Assembly (NCBI RefSeq): GCF_035653575.1
Contig: NZ_DASRBQ010000170.1
Span: 10,123-74,122, forward strand
Direction: 5' to 3'
Source: Actinocrinis sp035653575
Lineage (GTDB): Bacteria > Actinomycetota > Actinomycetes > Streptomycetales > Catenulisporaceae
DNA: 64,000 nt
The position numbers and the translations under genes were made by a program. The notes beneath the pieces are model-generated. The model was not told where the DNA came from. It saw only the letters and a program-made list of their open reading frames with translations, and made no database searches. Numbering within the stretch: the stretch's first letter is position 1; every line of letters begins with the position of its first letter. Positions 16,611-24,217 of this stretch are shown here, piece after piece.

Positions 16611-17171
16611 GTGAACCGTTCCCACCCGGCCTCGGCGGCCGCCCCGGCCGCGGCCGCGGTCCAAGCCGCCGCGGGCGCCGCGGACGAGGACGGGCCGGCC
16701 GACTCCAGTACGGCCGCCACCACGACGGCCACCCTTCCCGCCCCTCCCTTTCCCGGCGAGTCCGCTGCCCTGCACCGCGACGTCTTCCACTTGCCGGCGC
16801 ACGGAGCCAGCGTCTCCGCGGCGCGCAACCGGATCACCGAGCACCTGCACGCCTGGGGCGTCGGCGAGTCCGTCTACGAAGACGCCGCGCTGATCGTCAG
16901 CGAACTGTTCACCAACGCGCTGGTGCACACGGACAGCAGCGAGATCACCTGCCAGCTGCAGGCCACCGCGCAGACCGTGTACCTGGCGATTACCGACCAG
17001 GGCTGCGGCCCGTCGGGTCCCCGGGTCCGGGAACCCGACGCCGAGAGCGGCCGCGGCCTGATCCTGGTCAGCGCGCTGGCGCAGCTGTGGGGCGTCAACA
17101 CGGAACAGGGCTGCGGCCGCACCGTGTGGGCGATCCTGCCCTCGGGTCTGCCCTCCGCCGACGCCGCCTGA
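16611..17171 (+). CDS. RsbW/SpoIIAB-like ATP-binding regulatory protein
   Basis: 186 residues. The Ala-rich N-terminus of about 55 residues is followed by a single HATPase_c domain. The N-box is SELFTNALVHT, G1 is ITDQGCGPSG and G2 is ESGRGLILV. Proteins of this type act as anti-sigma kinases or as the ATPase partner in WhiJ/AbaA-like loci. GTG 16611 has GGAAGG at 10 bases; an upstream GTG at 16524 in the same frame is less supported. It is divergent from the XRE-DUF5753/DUF397 pair, across 213 bases in which I see no strong dyad. Confidence 0.82.
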   Translation: MNRSHPASAAAPAAAAVQAAAGAADEDGPADSSTAATTTATLPAPPFPGESAALHRDVFHLPAHGASVSAARNRITEHLHAWGVGESVYEDAALIVSELFTNALVHTDSSEITCQLQATAQTVYLAITDQGCGPSGPRVREPDAESGRGLILVSALAQLWGVNTEQGCGRTVWAILPSGLPSADAA

Positions 17172-17319
17172 GCCGCGCCAGGCCCGTTCGACGGGTCGCG
17201 CCGGCTCGGATCGCCGCGGTGAGCCGCCAGCCGAGCGCCCGCGAACAGCTCGGAAAAAAATCCTTCCGGCACCGGTGAACCGAACCCGGCATCCGCACGT
17301 GCATTCGCCTCAGGGACAG

Positions 17320-17336
17320 CCTTCGAAGAGCGAAGG
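17320..17336 (+). other. Small hairpin in the leader of the 17360 gene
   Basis: CCTTCG-AAGAG-CGAAGG forms a perfect 6-bp stem 24 bases before ATG 17360, within the 188-base gap 17172-17359. It could be a leader structure or a protein site; nothing else is evident in the gap. Confidence 0.35.
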
Positions 17337-17359
17337 ATCATGAAACGGCGAGGGCACAG

Positions 17360-18196
17360 ATGACCAGCACGTCTGATCTCAACATCGCCGGATCACCGAT
17401 CTACGAGAGTCTCGTAGCCACCACCGGTGATCCGTATCAGCCCCCCGCCTACCAGCTGCCCGACGTCTACGGCTCGAGCTCGCAGGTCGCCGCGTACGGC
17501 GAGGGCTCCGGCGGTGGCGGCGGCGCGGGAGGAGCGGGCTGGGGTTGGGACAGCGGGAGCGACTGGGGCGGCGCGAGCGGCTCGAACTGGAACGGCGCAC
17601 TTCCGCCGAACGCCGGGCCGGCCATGCTCTCGCAGTTCCTCGGCCGTATGCTCGGCGACGGGCAGAGCTGGGTCGCGGTCATGATCTTCGGCGGACCCAT
17701 CGCCGACCAGCTGCGCCAGCAACAGGTCATGCAGCAGTTCGGCCCAAATCCGCAATACGGCCAACCGGGGGCGTCAGGGTACGCTAACGTTCCCGGTTAC
17801 AGCTTCGGCGGCGGCTTCGGCTATGGGGTCAACAATGCCGGTGGCATGCCGGAAGGCGCGATGGCGCAGGCGTATCAGCAGGCTTACCAGTGGGCGGCGC
17901 AGCAGCAGGCCGCGCTCGCCGCGAGCCAGCTAGAGCCGGCGCTCCCCGCGCTTCCCCCGGCACCGGACCCGGCCATGGTTCCCGGTCAGGGCGCGCCCCC
18001 GGCGCTGCCTCCGGCCGAGGCGACGCAGATGTACAGCGGGATGCTGGATCAGGACTGGGCCGGCTGGCTCGGCCAGACCGCCCAGGGCGTCCGCTCGCAA
18101 AACGAGGAGGAGATGCAGGAACCGCCGTATGAGCCCAGCGGCGGTGGATGGAGCAGCCGGCTCGGAGCAGCCATGCGAGAACTCCGTGGCAGATAG
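17360..18196 (+). CDS. Gly/Ala/Gln/Pro-rich protein of unknown function, first gene of the ECF operon
   Basis: 278 residues, not recognised. The N-terminus (about 1-50) is Tyr/Pro-rich, followed by a Gly/Trp/Ser-rich stretch (55-85) and a short, more ordered core (LSQFLGRMLGDGQSWVAVMI near 90-110). A Gln/Ala-rich helical part (MAQAYQQAYQWAAQQQAALAA near 170-190) and a Pro-rich tail complete it. There is no signal peptide. The composition resembles low-complexity, self-associating proteins. ATG 17360 has GAGGG upstream. The 3' end overlaps the sigma factor ORF by up to 68 bases, so it is probably cotranscribed with sigma and anti-sigma genes and may take part in the same signalling path. Confidence 0.7.
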   Translation: MTSTSDLNIAGSPIYESLVATTGDPYQPPAYQLPDVYGSSSQVAAYGEGSGGGGGAGGAGWGWDSGSDWGGASGSNWNGALPPNAGPAMLSQFLGRMLGDGQSWVAVMIFGGPIADQLRQQQVMQQFGPNPQYGQPGASGYANVPGYSFGGGFGYGVNNAGGMPEGAMAQAYQQAYQWAAQQQAALAASQLEPALPALPPAPDPAMVPGQGAPPALPPAEATQMYSGMLDQDWAGWLGQTAQGVRSQNEEEMQEPPYEPSGGGWSSRLGAAMRELRGR

Positions 18197-18824
18197 CACT
18201 ACTCTTCCGACGCCCTACCCACTCGGAGTGGAACTGTTGAACCGGTCGTTTGGCAGGACCCTGCCAACCAAGGCGGATCAGTCCCGAAAACCCGCGCGTA
18301 CCAGCGAGGACCGGCTGCGGGCGCTCTACGCGGAGCACGCCGGCCCGCTGCTCGGATACGCGCTGCGGCTGCTGCACGGGGACCGCTCGTCCGCCGAGGA
18401 CGTGGTCCAGGAGACGCTGCTGCGGGCGTGGACCCATCCGGAGGCGATGGACCCGTCCCGCGGCTCGCCGCGCAACTGGCTGTTCACCGTGGCCCGCAAC
18501 CTGGTCATCGACGCGATCCGGGCGCGCAAGACCCGCCCGGCCGAGGTCGGTGAGGGGCGCCTCGGAGAGGACTGGGCGCAGTCGCTGGCCGACACCGGCG
18601 CGGATCCCTACGACCGCAGCCTGGACGCTTGGGAACTGGCCGAGGTGGTGGCCGTTCTCTCTCCGGAGCACCGGGCCGTCCTTGTGGAAACCTACTACCA
18701 TGGAGCGTCGGTCGCGCAGGCCGCGAAGACGCTCGGCATACCTCCGGGGACCGTGAAGTCCCGCACCTACTACGCATTGAGAGCCCTGCGGCTCGCCTGT
18801 GAGGAACGGGGGGTTACTCCGTGA
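18129..18824 (+). CDS. ECF-family RNA polymerase sigma factor
   Basis: Up to 231 residues. Region 2 is seen in LRALYAEHAGPLLGYALRLL and AEDVVQETLLRAW with NWLFTVARNLVIDAIR. Region 4 is LSPEHRAVLVETYYHGASV followed by the HTH IPPGTVKSRTYYALRAL. Similarity to SigL-type ECF factors starts near residue 57, so the true start may be GTG 18186 or GTG 18228 rather than ATG 18129 (AGGAA at 7 bases). The stop overlaps the GTG of the anti-sigma gene (GTGA), the usual arrangement for a coupled ECF/anti-ECF pair. Confidence 0.9.
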   Translation: MSPAAVDGAAGSEQPCENSVADSTTLPTPYPLGVELLNRSFGRTLPTKADQSRKPARTSEDRLRALYAEHAGPLLGYALRLLHGDRSSAEDVVQETLLRAWTHPEAMDPSRGSPRNWLFTVARNLVIDAIRARKTRPAEVGEGRLGEDWAQSLADTGADPYDRSLDAWELAEVVAVLSPEHRAVLVETYYHGASVAQAAKTLGIPPGTVKSRTYYALRALRLACEERGVTP

Positions 18825-19771
18825 CCGATCGCTCGCACGCGGGCGCCGGGTCCGGTCGGGGAAGGACCGGACCGCCTGGCTACCCGCCCGGTTATCCTCC
18901 GGCGGCGGATTCCTGCTCGCCGGACCAACGCATCGCGCTGGGCTCGTACGCGCTCGGCGCCCTGGACCCGGCCGAAGCCGACCAGGTACGCACACACCTG
19001 GTGGACTGTGCGGCCTGCCGCGCCGAGTACCGCGAGCTCGCCGCGGTACCGGCGGTGCTGGCCCGCATCACCGAGACCGAGATGGCCGCCGGACCGGTAC
19101 CCCCGGACGGCGAGCTGCTGACCCGGCTGCTGGAGAAGGCCGCGGCTCGGGAGGCGTCGGGGCGGGGCGCGGTGCCCGGCTCGGCGGCTGCCTCGCCCGC
19201 CTCCGCCTGGAGCGGTCAGGGCTCGCCCGGATTCGCCGGCGCGGCCGATCCCGATCTCGACCTGTCCCCCGGCGGCTCGAGCCACTCCGGACGTGCGCGC
19301 CGTCGCCGCCCGGCGCGGCAGAAGTCGTCCGGACACCAGAAATCCGGCCTACTGTCGAGCCTGTGGTCCGGCAGCCTGGTGCGCCGCGTCTCCATCGCGG
19401 CGGCCGGCGGCGTGCTGGCCGCCGCCGCGGTGATCAGCGTGTACGCGGGCACCACGAGCTCGGGCACGCCGGTCACCACCACGATCAACGCGTCGAACGC
19501 GGCGATGGGCATCACCGGGCAGGTCAAGTACCACGCGACCGAGTGGGGCAGCTGGGTCCAGGTCACGATGCACAACGTCCCGCCCGGTGACGACTGCATG
19601 CTCCTCGCGGTCGACAACAAAGGCAACCGCGTCGTCGCCAGCACCTGGTGGGCTCCGTCGAGCGGCACCGCGACCATCCCCGGCGGGGTGGCGATGGAGG
19701 CCGACGAGATCATGAAGTTCCAAGTGGTGACCGCCACCGGCAAGACCCTGCTGGACGCGCCGGTGCACTGA
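18821..19771 (+). CDS. Zinc-finger transmembrane anti-sigma factor
   Basis: 316 residues. The N-terminal zinc-binding anti-sigma (ZAS) domain shows H-x3-C-x2-C in THLVDCAACRAEY near residues 58-70, preceded by LGSYALGALDPAEAD. A disordered Gly/Ser/Arg-rich region and one transmembrane segment (VSIAAAGGVLAAAAVISVYA, about 195-214) follow. The about 100-residue extracytoplasmic domain resembles those of RskA/RslA-like anti-sigmas (GSWVQVTMHNVPPGDDCMLL). It should hold the preceding sigma factor inactive until an envelope or redox signal arrives. GTG start overlaps the sigma stop. Confidence 0.9.
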   Translation: MTDRSHAGAGSGRGRTGPPGYPPGYPPAADSCSPDQRIALGSYALGALDPAEADQVRTHLVDCAACRAEYRELAAVPAVLARITETEMAAGPVPPDGELLTRLLEKAAAREASGRGAVPGSAAASPASAWSGQGSPGFAGAADPDLDLSPGGSSHSGRARRRRPARQKSSGHQKSGLLSSLWSGSLVRRVSIAAAGGVLAAAAVISVYAGTTSSGTPVTTTINASNAAMGITGQVKYHATEWGSWVQVTMHNVPPGDDCMLLAVDNKGNRVVASTWWAPSSGTATIPGGVAMEADEIMKFQVVTATGKTLLDAPVH

Positions 19772-19790
19772 GACCCCGGGATGGGTTGGC

Positions 19791-19841
19791 GCCCCCGAGG
19801 CGGCCGAGACCAGATCAAACGGCTCGGTCCGCTTCGGGGGC
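19791..19841 (+). terminator. Terminator-like hairpin after the anti-sigma gene
   Basis: GCCCCCGAGGCGGCCGAG (19791-19808) pairs with CTCGGTCCGCTTCGGGGGC (19823-19841) with one bulge and one mismatch around a 14-base A-rich loop. It lies 20 bases after the anti-sigma stop. No U-tract follows, as is usual in actinobacteria. Confidence 0.7.
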
Positions 19842-19871
19842 GTTCGTATGCCCGGGTATGCTCCTGCGACC

Positions 19872-19898
19872 GTGACACCTTCCCGTGTGACACCTTCC
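19872..19898 (+). repeat. Two direct repeats GTGACACCTTCC upstream of the phosphotransferase-like gene
   Basis: Perfect 12-base copies at 19872-19883 and 19887-19898, a 15-base period, lie just downstream of a TATGCT (-10-like) hexamer at 19857-19862 and 16 bases before ATG 19914. They could be a regulator site or leader element. If translation began at ATG 19848, the repeats would encode part of the protein. Confidence 0.5.
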
Positions 19899-19913
19899 AG
19901 TCCGGGGGCCGAG

Positions 19914-20762
19914 ATGCAGACATACGTGGAGCCTGACGAATCAGCACCCGAGATCCCGCTCATCGGCGGAGACGTCACGGAAGGCGTCGTACGCGTCGGA
20001 GACACGGTACGCAGGCCGGTGGGCGCCAACGCGCCGCTCGTCCACGCGCTGCTGCGTTACCTCGAATCGGTCGGGTTCGAAGGCGCGCCACGGCTTCTCG
20101 GCATCGACGCGGCGGGACGCGAGGTGCTGACGTACATGCACGGCGAGGTGGCCGGTCGCCCGCGGCCGGCCTGGATCGCGGACGAGCGGCGCCTGGCCTC
20201 GGTCGGCAGCTTCCTGCGCGAGTACGACGACGCGGCGGCCGGATTCGTCGTACCGGAGGGCGTCCGGGCTTTCCAGGGATTGGCCGCGCCGCAGGACCCG
20301 GAGACGCCGCCGCCTCCGCCCTATCCCGTGGAACTGGTCGGCCACATGGACGTCACGCCGGACAACGTCGTGTTCCGGGACGGGCGGGCGGTCGCGCTCA
20401 TCGACTTCGATCTGGCCAAACCGGTCTCAAGGGTCGACGAAGTGCAGAACGCGATGCGTTACTGGGCCCCGTTTGAAGACCCCGCCGACCGTGACCCACT
20501 TCTGCGCGACGCCGACGCTCCGCGCCGATGCCGGATCCTCGCCGACGCGTACGGCCTCTCAGAGCTGGACCGCTCTCGCGTCGTGGAGGTGGCGGTGCTG
20601 CGCGCGCGCCGTGCCTGGTTCTCGATGCGCTACATCGCCAAGGCGGAGGGAGGCGGCTGGGCACGCATGTGGGAGGCGGGCGTCGGGGACGAGATCAAAC
20701 GCCGCGAGGCCTGGCTGGAGCGCAACGGCGCGGCGATCGAGGCGGCGCTGACCGCCGCGTAG
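19914..20762 (+). CDS. Aminoglycoside phosphotransferase (APH)-fold kinase-like protein
   Basis: 282 residues. The APH/choline-kinase catalytic signatures are present: VGHMDVTPDNVVF (H-x-D-x4-N catalytic loop) and ALIDFDLA (metal-binding Asp). The N-lobe has VRVGDTVRRPVGANAPLVHALLRYLE and a beta strand EVLTYMHGEVAG. Such proteins phosphorylate small hydroxylated molecules; most chromosomal ones are not resistance enzymes and the substrate is unknown here. ATG 19914 is preferred (GGGGG at 5 bases) because the preceding terminator ends at 19841. ATG 19848 in the same frame is possible. The gene is monocistronic. Confidence 0.8.
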   Translation: MQTYVEPDESAPEIPLIGGDVTEGVVRVGDTVRRPVGANAPLVHALLRYLESVGFEGAPRLLGIDAAGREVLTYMHGEVAGRPRPAWIADERRLASVGSFLREYDDAAAGFVVPEGVRAFQGLAAPQDPETPPPPPYPVELVGHMDVTPDNVVFRDGRAVALIDFDLAKPVSRVDEVQNAMRYWAPFEDPADRDPLLRDADAPRRCRILADAYGLSELDRSRVVEVAVLRARRAWFSMRYIAKAEGGGWARMWEAGVGDEIKRREAWLERNGAAIEAALTAA

Positions 20763-20876
20763 CAGACCGGGCTCACACCACGTCAGCGGCGAATCGGTTA
20801 CTGGCTCGCACTGTTGTTGCTGCCGCTGTTGCTGCCGCGGGAACGGCCATCACAGCCTCCATATGTGCACGACCGA

Positions 20877-20908
20877 CCCGCGTACCCTGATTTTCCAAGG
20901 TACGCGGG
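20877..20908. terminator. Bidirectional terminator hairpin between convergent genes
   Basis: CCCGCGTACC (20877-20886) and GGTACGCGGG (20899-20908) form a perfect 10-bp stem with a 12-base loop. It is in the 206-base gap between the APH-like gene and the convergent gene ending at 20969. Confidence 0.8.
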
Positions 20909-20968
20909 CCGGTGTCTCACAGGACCGGGTTACCAGTCCTCAGCGGTGTGCCACTCGTCAGCCCCTGC

Positions 20969-22969
20969 TTACCAGTGGACCTTCTTGGGCCGCTTGTGCA
21001 TGGTCATGGTCGGGGTGGGAGTCGCGGTGGCGGTGGTTGCCGGGGCGGTCGTCGCCGTGGTCCCGCCTGCCGCACCGTTACCCGCGCCGGCCATCGCCTG
21101 CGGCGGAGTCTGGCCGAGCGGCACCATGACCGCGGCCGTCACCACGCCCTGACCGTTGGTGGTCAGCGCGATCGGGTTGGGCTTGTTGATCAGGCCCTGG
21201 CAGTTGAGGTTGGTGAAGGACTGGTTCGCCCGCATCGCCAGGAAGGTGAACAGGTTGGTGGCCATCGCCGGGTCGACCGACGGGCCGTTCTGGAAGATCG
21301 CCATGTCCTTGAACACCCGGGTGATACCCATCGGGTTGCCGAACAGGTTCGTGCAGTAGGTCGCGCCGGTGCCGGCGTCGGCGGCCGCCTGGCCGATCTG
21401 CGGCTGGTCGACGCCCGCGCGGTACAGGTTGGTCTTGTTCGTCGACATGTTGTTGTTGTTCAGCGTCATCGGGTCGTTCATCGGCACCAGGGCGATCGGG
21501 GCCTGCTGGTTCGCCATCGCCGACAGCTCGTCGAGCGGCAGCGCGCCGCTGGCCTGTCCGTCGCTGGACTGGTCAGGCTTCGTGAACGGGGTGCAGCCGA
21601 GGGTCGGGTCCACGAACTTGTTCAGCAGCAGGTTGTCCGAGCCGTTGGCCAGGTCGGTCACGTTCGCGCCGAGCTTGGCCATCGAGGCCGCGTTCATCTG
21701 CGCGGTCTGGCCGTTCGCGGTGGCCAGGTAGTGGGTCACCACGTTGTCGCTCTGGTCCTGGTCCACCAGGGAGAAGTCACGCGTGGTCGGGCAGGGCAGC
21801 CCGTCCGTGGCGGTTCCCACCGGCGGCACCTGCAGCATGTTGGCCTGGATCTCCTGGTTCGCCGTCTGGAAGAACGCCGGGGCGTTGCAGTAGGCGAACT
21901 GGCCGAAGATCGAGGCTCCCGCGCCGTTGACGCAGTTGCCCTGCGTCAGGCTGTTGGTGCCGGCCGCGGACTGCAGCGTCAGGTTGGTGCCGTTGAAGCC
22001 GAACCAGAGGCCGACGGTCGAGCCGGCCGGAACCTGCGCGGGCACGGTGGGCGCCGCGGGCTGGGTGCCCTGGTCGATGACCAGCGGGTCGTACAGCGTC
22101 AGCTGTCCGTCCGCGGTCAGGATCGCGCCCTCGACGAACGCCGACTGGTTGGCGTTGGCTTCGTGGCACGCACCCATCGCCGGGTTGGTGGCCACCAGCT
22201 GGTACGGCGTGGCCAGGCCGGCCGCCGTGAGCGGGTTGGCCGGGACGATCAGCGTGCAGTTCGGGTTCGGGGTGGCCGCGGCAGCGGCGGCGGCCGAGGT
22301 GGTGGTGGCCGCGGCGGCGGTGGCGGTGCAGGTCGGCTTCGCGGCGGCCGCGGTGGTGGTCGTCGTGGTGGTGCCGGCCGCTGCCGAGGTGGTGGCTCCC
22401 GCGGCTCCGGCGCCGGCGGCGGCCGAGGTGGTGGCCGCGGCGGCTCCGTTACCGGTGCCGGTGTTGTTCATGCCGGTGGTGGTGTTACCGGCGCCAGCGG
22501 TGACTGCGCTCGCCGAGGCGCTCGGGTGGTGGTAGCGCGACTGGATGGTGGTCATGCGGTTGGAGGCGCCACCCATGTTCGCGCCGCCATTGTTGGTGGC
22601 CGTGCCGGCGCCGCCGTTGTTCGCGGTGCCGCCGTTGTTGGCCATGCCGCCGTTGTTCGCGGTGCCGTTGTTGGCGGCACCGGTGTTCGCGGTGGTCGAC
22701 GTGGTTGTTCCGGCGGCTGGGCTCGCACTGGTACACGCGGCCGCGGCGGCACCCATGTTGTTGTTGTGGTGATGGTGGAAGGGCGAGGCCATCGCCACGC
22801 CTACAGCGGCGATTACCACTACTGGCATGGCGGCGAAGATCGTACCGACCTTGCGCGTCCGCCAACTGCGACGCTCCCGGCGGGCCCGGGTCGACTCAGC
22901 CCTCGTTGTCCTGCGCAACGGCTGGCCGGACTGCTGCCCCCGCCGGCCGTGCGAACTCGATGCGGACAC
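20969..22969 (-). CDS. Large Asn/Thr/Ala-rich secreted or membrane-anchored protein of unknown function
   Basis: 666 residues. A basic N-terminus (RRERRSWRTRK) and hydrophobic MPVVVIAAVGVAMASPF (48-64) form a signal or anchor segment. His and Asn runs follow, then ANNG-type and long Ala/Thr low-complexity repeats to about 235. The C-terminal about 400 residues are more ordered, with several Cys pairs (NCTLIVPANPLTAAGLATPY, GACHEANANQSAFVEGA, VGLWFGFNGTNLTL). The end is Thr/Lys-rich (MHKRPKKVHW). I do not recognise a named domain. GTG 22969 has AAGGAG at 5 bases, and this ribosome site overlaps the stop of the upstream Ig-like gene, so the two form an operon. It is presumably a surface or matrix protein. 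Confidence 0.75.
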   Translation of the reverse strand: MSASSSHGRRGQQSGQPLRRTTRAESTRARRERRSWRTRKVGTIFAAMPVVVIAAVGVAMASPFHHHHNNNMGAAAAACTSASPAAGTTTSTTANTGAANNGTANNGGMANNGGTANNGGAGTATNNGGANMGGASNRMTTIQSRYHHPSASASAVTAGAGNTTTGMNNTGTGNGAAAATTSAAAGAGAAGATTSAAAGTTTTTTTAAAAKPTCTATAAAATTTSAAAAAAATPNPNCTLIVPANPLTAAGLATPYQLVATNPAMGACHEANANQSAFVEGAILTADGQLTLYDPLVIDQGTQPAAPTVPAQVPAGSTVGLWFGFNGTNLTLQSAAGTNSLTQGNCVNGAGASIFGQFAYCNAPAFFQTANQEIQANMLQVPPVGTATDGLPCPTTRDFSLVDQDQSDNVVTHYLATANGQTAQMNAASMAKLGANVTDLANGSDNLLLNKFVDPTLGCTPFTKPDQSSDGQASGALPLDELSAMANQQAPIALVPMNDPMTLNNNNMSTNKTNLYRAGVDQPQIGQAAADAGTGATYCTNLFGNPMGITRVFKDMAIFQNGPSVDPAMATNLFTFLAMRANQSFTNLNCQGLINKPNPIALTTNGQGVVTAAVMVPLGQTPPQAMAGAGNGAAGGTTATTAPATTATATPTPTMTMHKRPKKVHW

Positions 22970-22978
22970 TCTCGCTCC

Positions 22979-23731
22979 TTAGATGTGCGTACCAGGTGTG
23001 TTGCGGCGGCGGCGGATCACGAGGAACCCGACCCCGCCGGCAAGCGCCAGCGCCACGGCGATCGCCGCGGCTCCTGCTGTGGTCAATGCGGAACTCGACC
23101 CGGCCAGGCCGACTCGCACGATGCCTGTGCTGGTCACTGGCCCGTTTCCGGCCGCGGTCATACCCGGTGTGGGGGACATTGCCTGGGCTGCGCCGCCGCC
23201 CATGGCCATCGCGCCACCGCTCGCCGTGGGGGAGGCGGGCTTGGTGGTCTGGTTCATTCCGCCGCCCATCGCCGCCTTGCTCGTCGCGACGGGAGGCGGC
23301 ACGGCCGCGGCCGAGGTCTGGGCCATGGCCGGTGACGACGGCGGTTGCGTCGTGGGTGGTGCGACCGCCGAGCCGGCGACCGTGATGGTCACCGGGTTGG
23401 GGCTGCCGGCGCCGCAGTCCGCGGTCACCTGGTAGCTGCCCGAGGCGTTAGACGCGATGGTCGCCGAGCCCGAGAAGTTGATCGAGGTCTGCGTCAACGA
23501 TGCCGCGCCGCCCACGAAGGCCGGGGAGTACACCCCGCCGAGGCCGTGGCCGTTGTTCGGGCAGGTGCCCAGGATGCTGACGGTCTGTCCGGGGGCGACC
23601 GTTCCCGGGTTCACAATCAGCTGTCCGTATCCGGCACTGGCGTGTGCGGGTCCGACGGACAGCAGCAGCGCGGCCGTCGCCCCGAGCGGGACGGCAAGGC
23701 CAGATAAGCGGGCTGCTAGAGGACGGCGCAC
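22979..23731 (-). CDS. Cell-surface Ig-like protein with C-terminal membrane anchor
   Basis: 250 residues. A signal peptide (LSGLAVPLGATAALLLSVGPAHASA) is followed by an Ig-like beta domain with two cysteines (LIVNPGTVAPGQTVSILGTC to VTADCGAGSPNPVTITV, about 35-115). A Pro/Ala/Met/Gly-rich stalk (120-205), a transmembrane helix (AAIAVALALAGGVGFLVI) and a cytoplasmic RRRR tail complete it. No LPxTG sortase motif is seen. GTG 23731 is the first in-frame start before the signal peptide; ribosome-site support is weak. It is operonic with the 666-residue protein downstream (9-base gap) and divergent from the beta-propeller-like protein gene. Confidence 0.8.
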   Translation of the reverse strand: MRRPLAARLSGLAVPLGATAALLLSVGPAHASAGYGQLIVNPGTVAPGQTVSILGTCPNNGHGLGGVYSPAFVGGAASLTQTSINFSGSATIASNASGSYQVTADCGAGSPNPVTITVAGSAVAPPTTQPPSSPAMAQTSAAAVPPPVATSKAAMGGGMNQTTKPASPTASGGAMAMGGGAAQAMSPTPGMTAAGNGPVTSTGIVRVGLAGSSSALTTAGAAAIAVALALAGGVGFLVIRRRRNTPGTHI

Positions 23732-23908
23732 GTGCTCATCACGCCCTTTCCGTTGCTATCGGAGGCGCCGGGCCGACTGGCTCGGCGCGCGCGTGACCGC
23801 TAGCACGCACGACTTCCGAAAGCGGTTCAACGCGAGCGCTCAGGCGTCGCGGACCAGCGGCGTATCGGGATCGGGGCGTTGAACGCGGCGACGCACTACT
23901 GCGGTGCG

Positions 23909-23979
23909 TCAGTGCGGCACATCAGTACGGCACAGATGCATCAGTACGACACAACAGTGCGAGGCGTCAGTGCGGCCCA
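23909..23979. repeat. Four copies of 13-mer TCAGTRCGRCMCA in a divergent promoter region
   Basis: The 486-base gap 23732-24217 between the divergent surface-protein genes holds copies at 23909-23921, 23922-23934, 23941-23953 and 23967-23979, with spacings of 0, 6 and 13 bases. They could be regulator binding sites for both promoters. I see nothing else defined in the gap. Confidence 0.6.
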
Positions 23980-24217
23980 CCGGGCGGTGAACCGGCGGCG
24001 GGCAACGGCCGTGCCGAGCGGTGGTCGAGCTGACGCACAGTCCGATGCATTACGGCGCGTGGGACGCGTCAGCGTTTCGTAATACCGATTCGGGCCGCCG
24101 GTTTGAACCGGATCCGCGATTGCCGCGTGCTTGGCCGATAACCGTCCGAAGCCTCGCCCTCGGCGCCAGCCGAACAAGCCTGAAGCATTACAAATCTCAA
24201 GGAGCGTGTTCAGCGAC

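Noticed and set aside
18129..19771. Naming the ECF pair SigK/RskA or SigL/RslA
   Set aside because: Zinc-finger and domain order fit both groups loosely; the sequence alone does not justify a symbol.
19914..20762. Aminoglycoside resistance gene
   Set aside because: Only general APH-fold motifs are present; nothing ties it to a drug substrate.
20912..23385. 807-codon and other plus-strand frames opposite the surface-protein genes
   Set aside because: Composition almost only Gly, Arg, Val and His, mirroring the Ala/Thr/Asn-rich genes on the minus strand that have signal peptides and ribosome sites.
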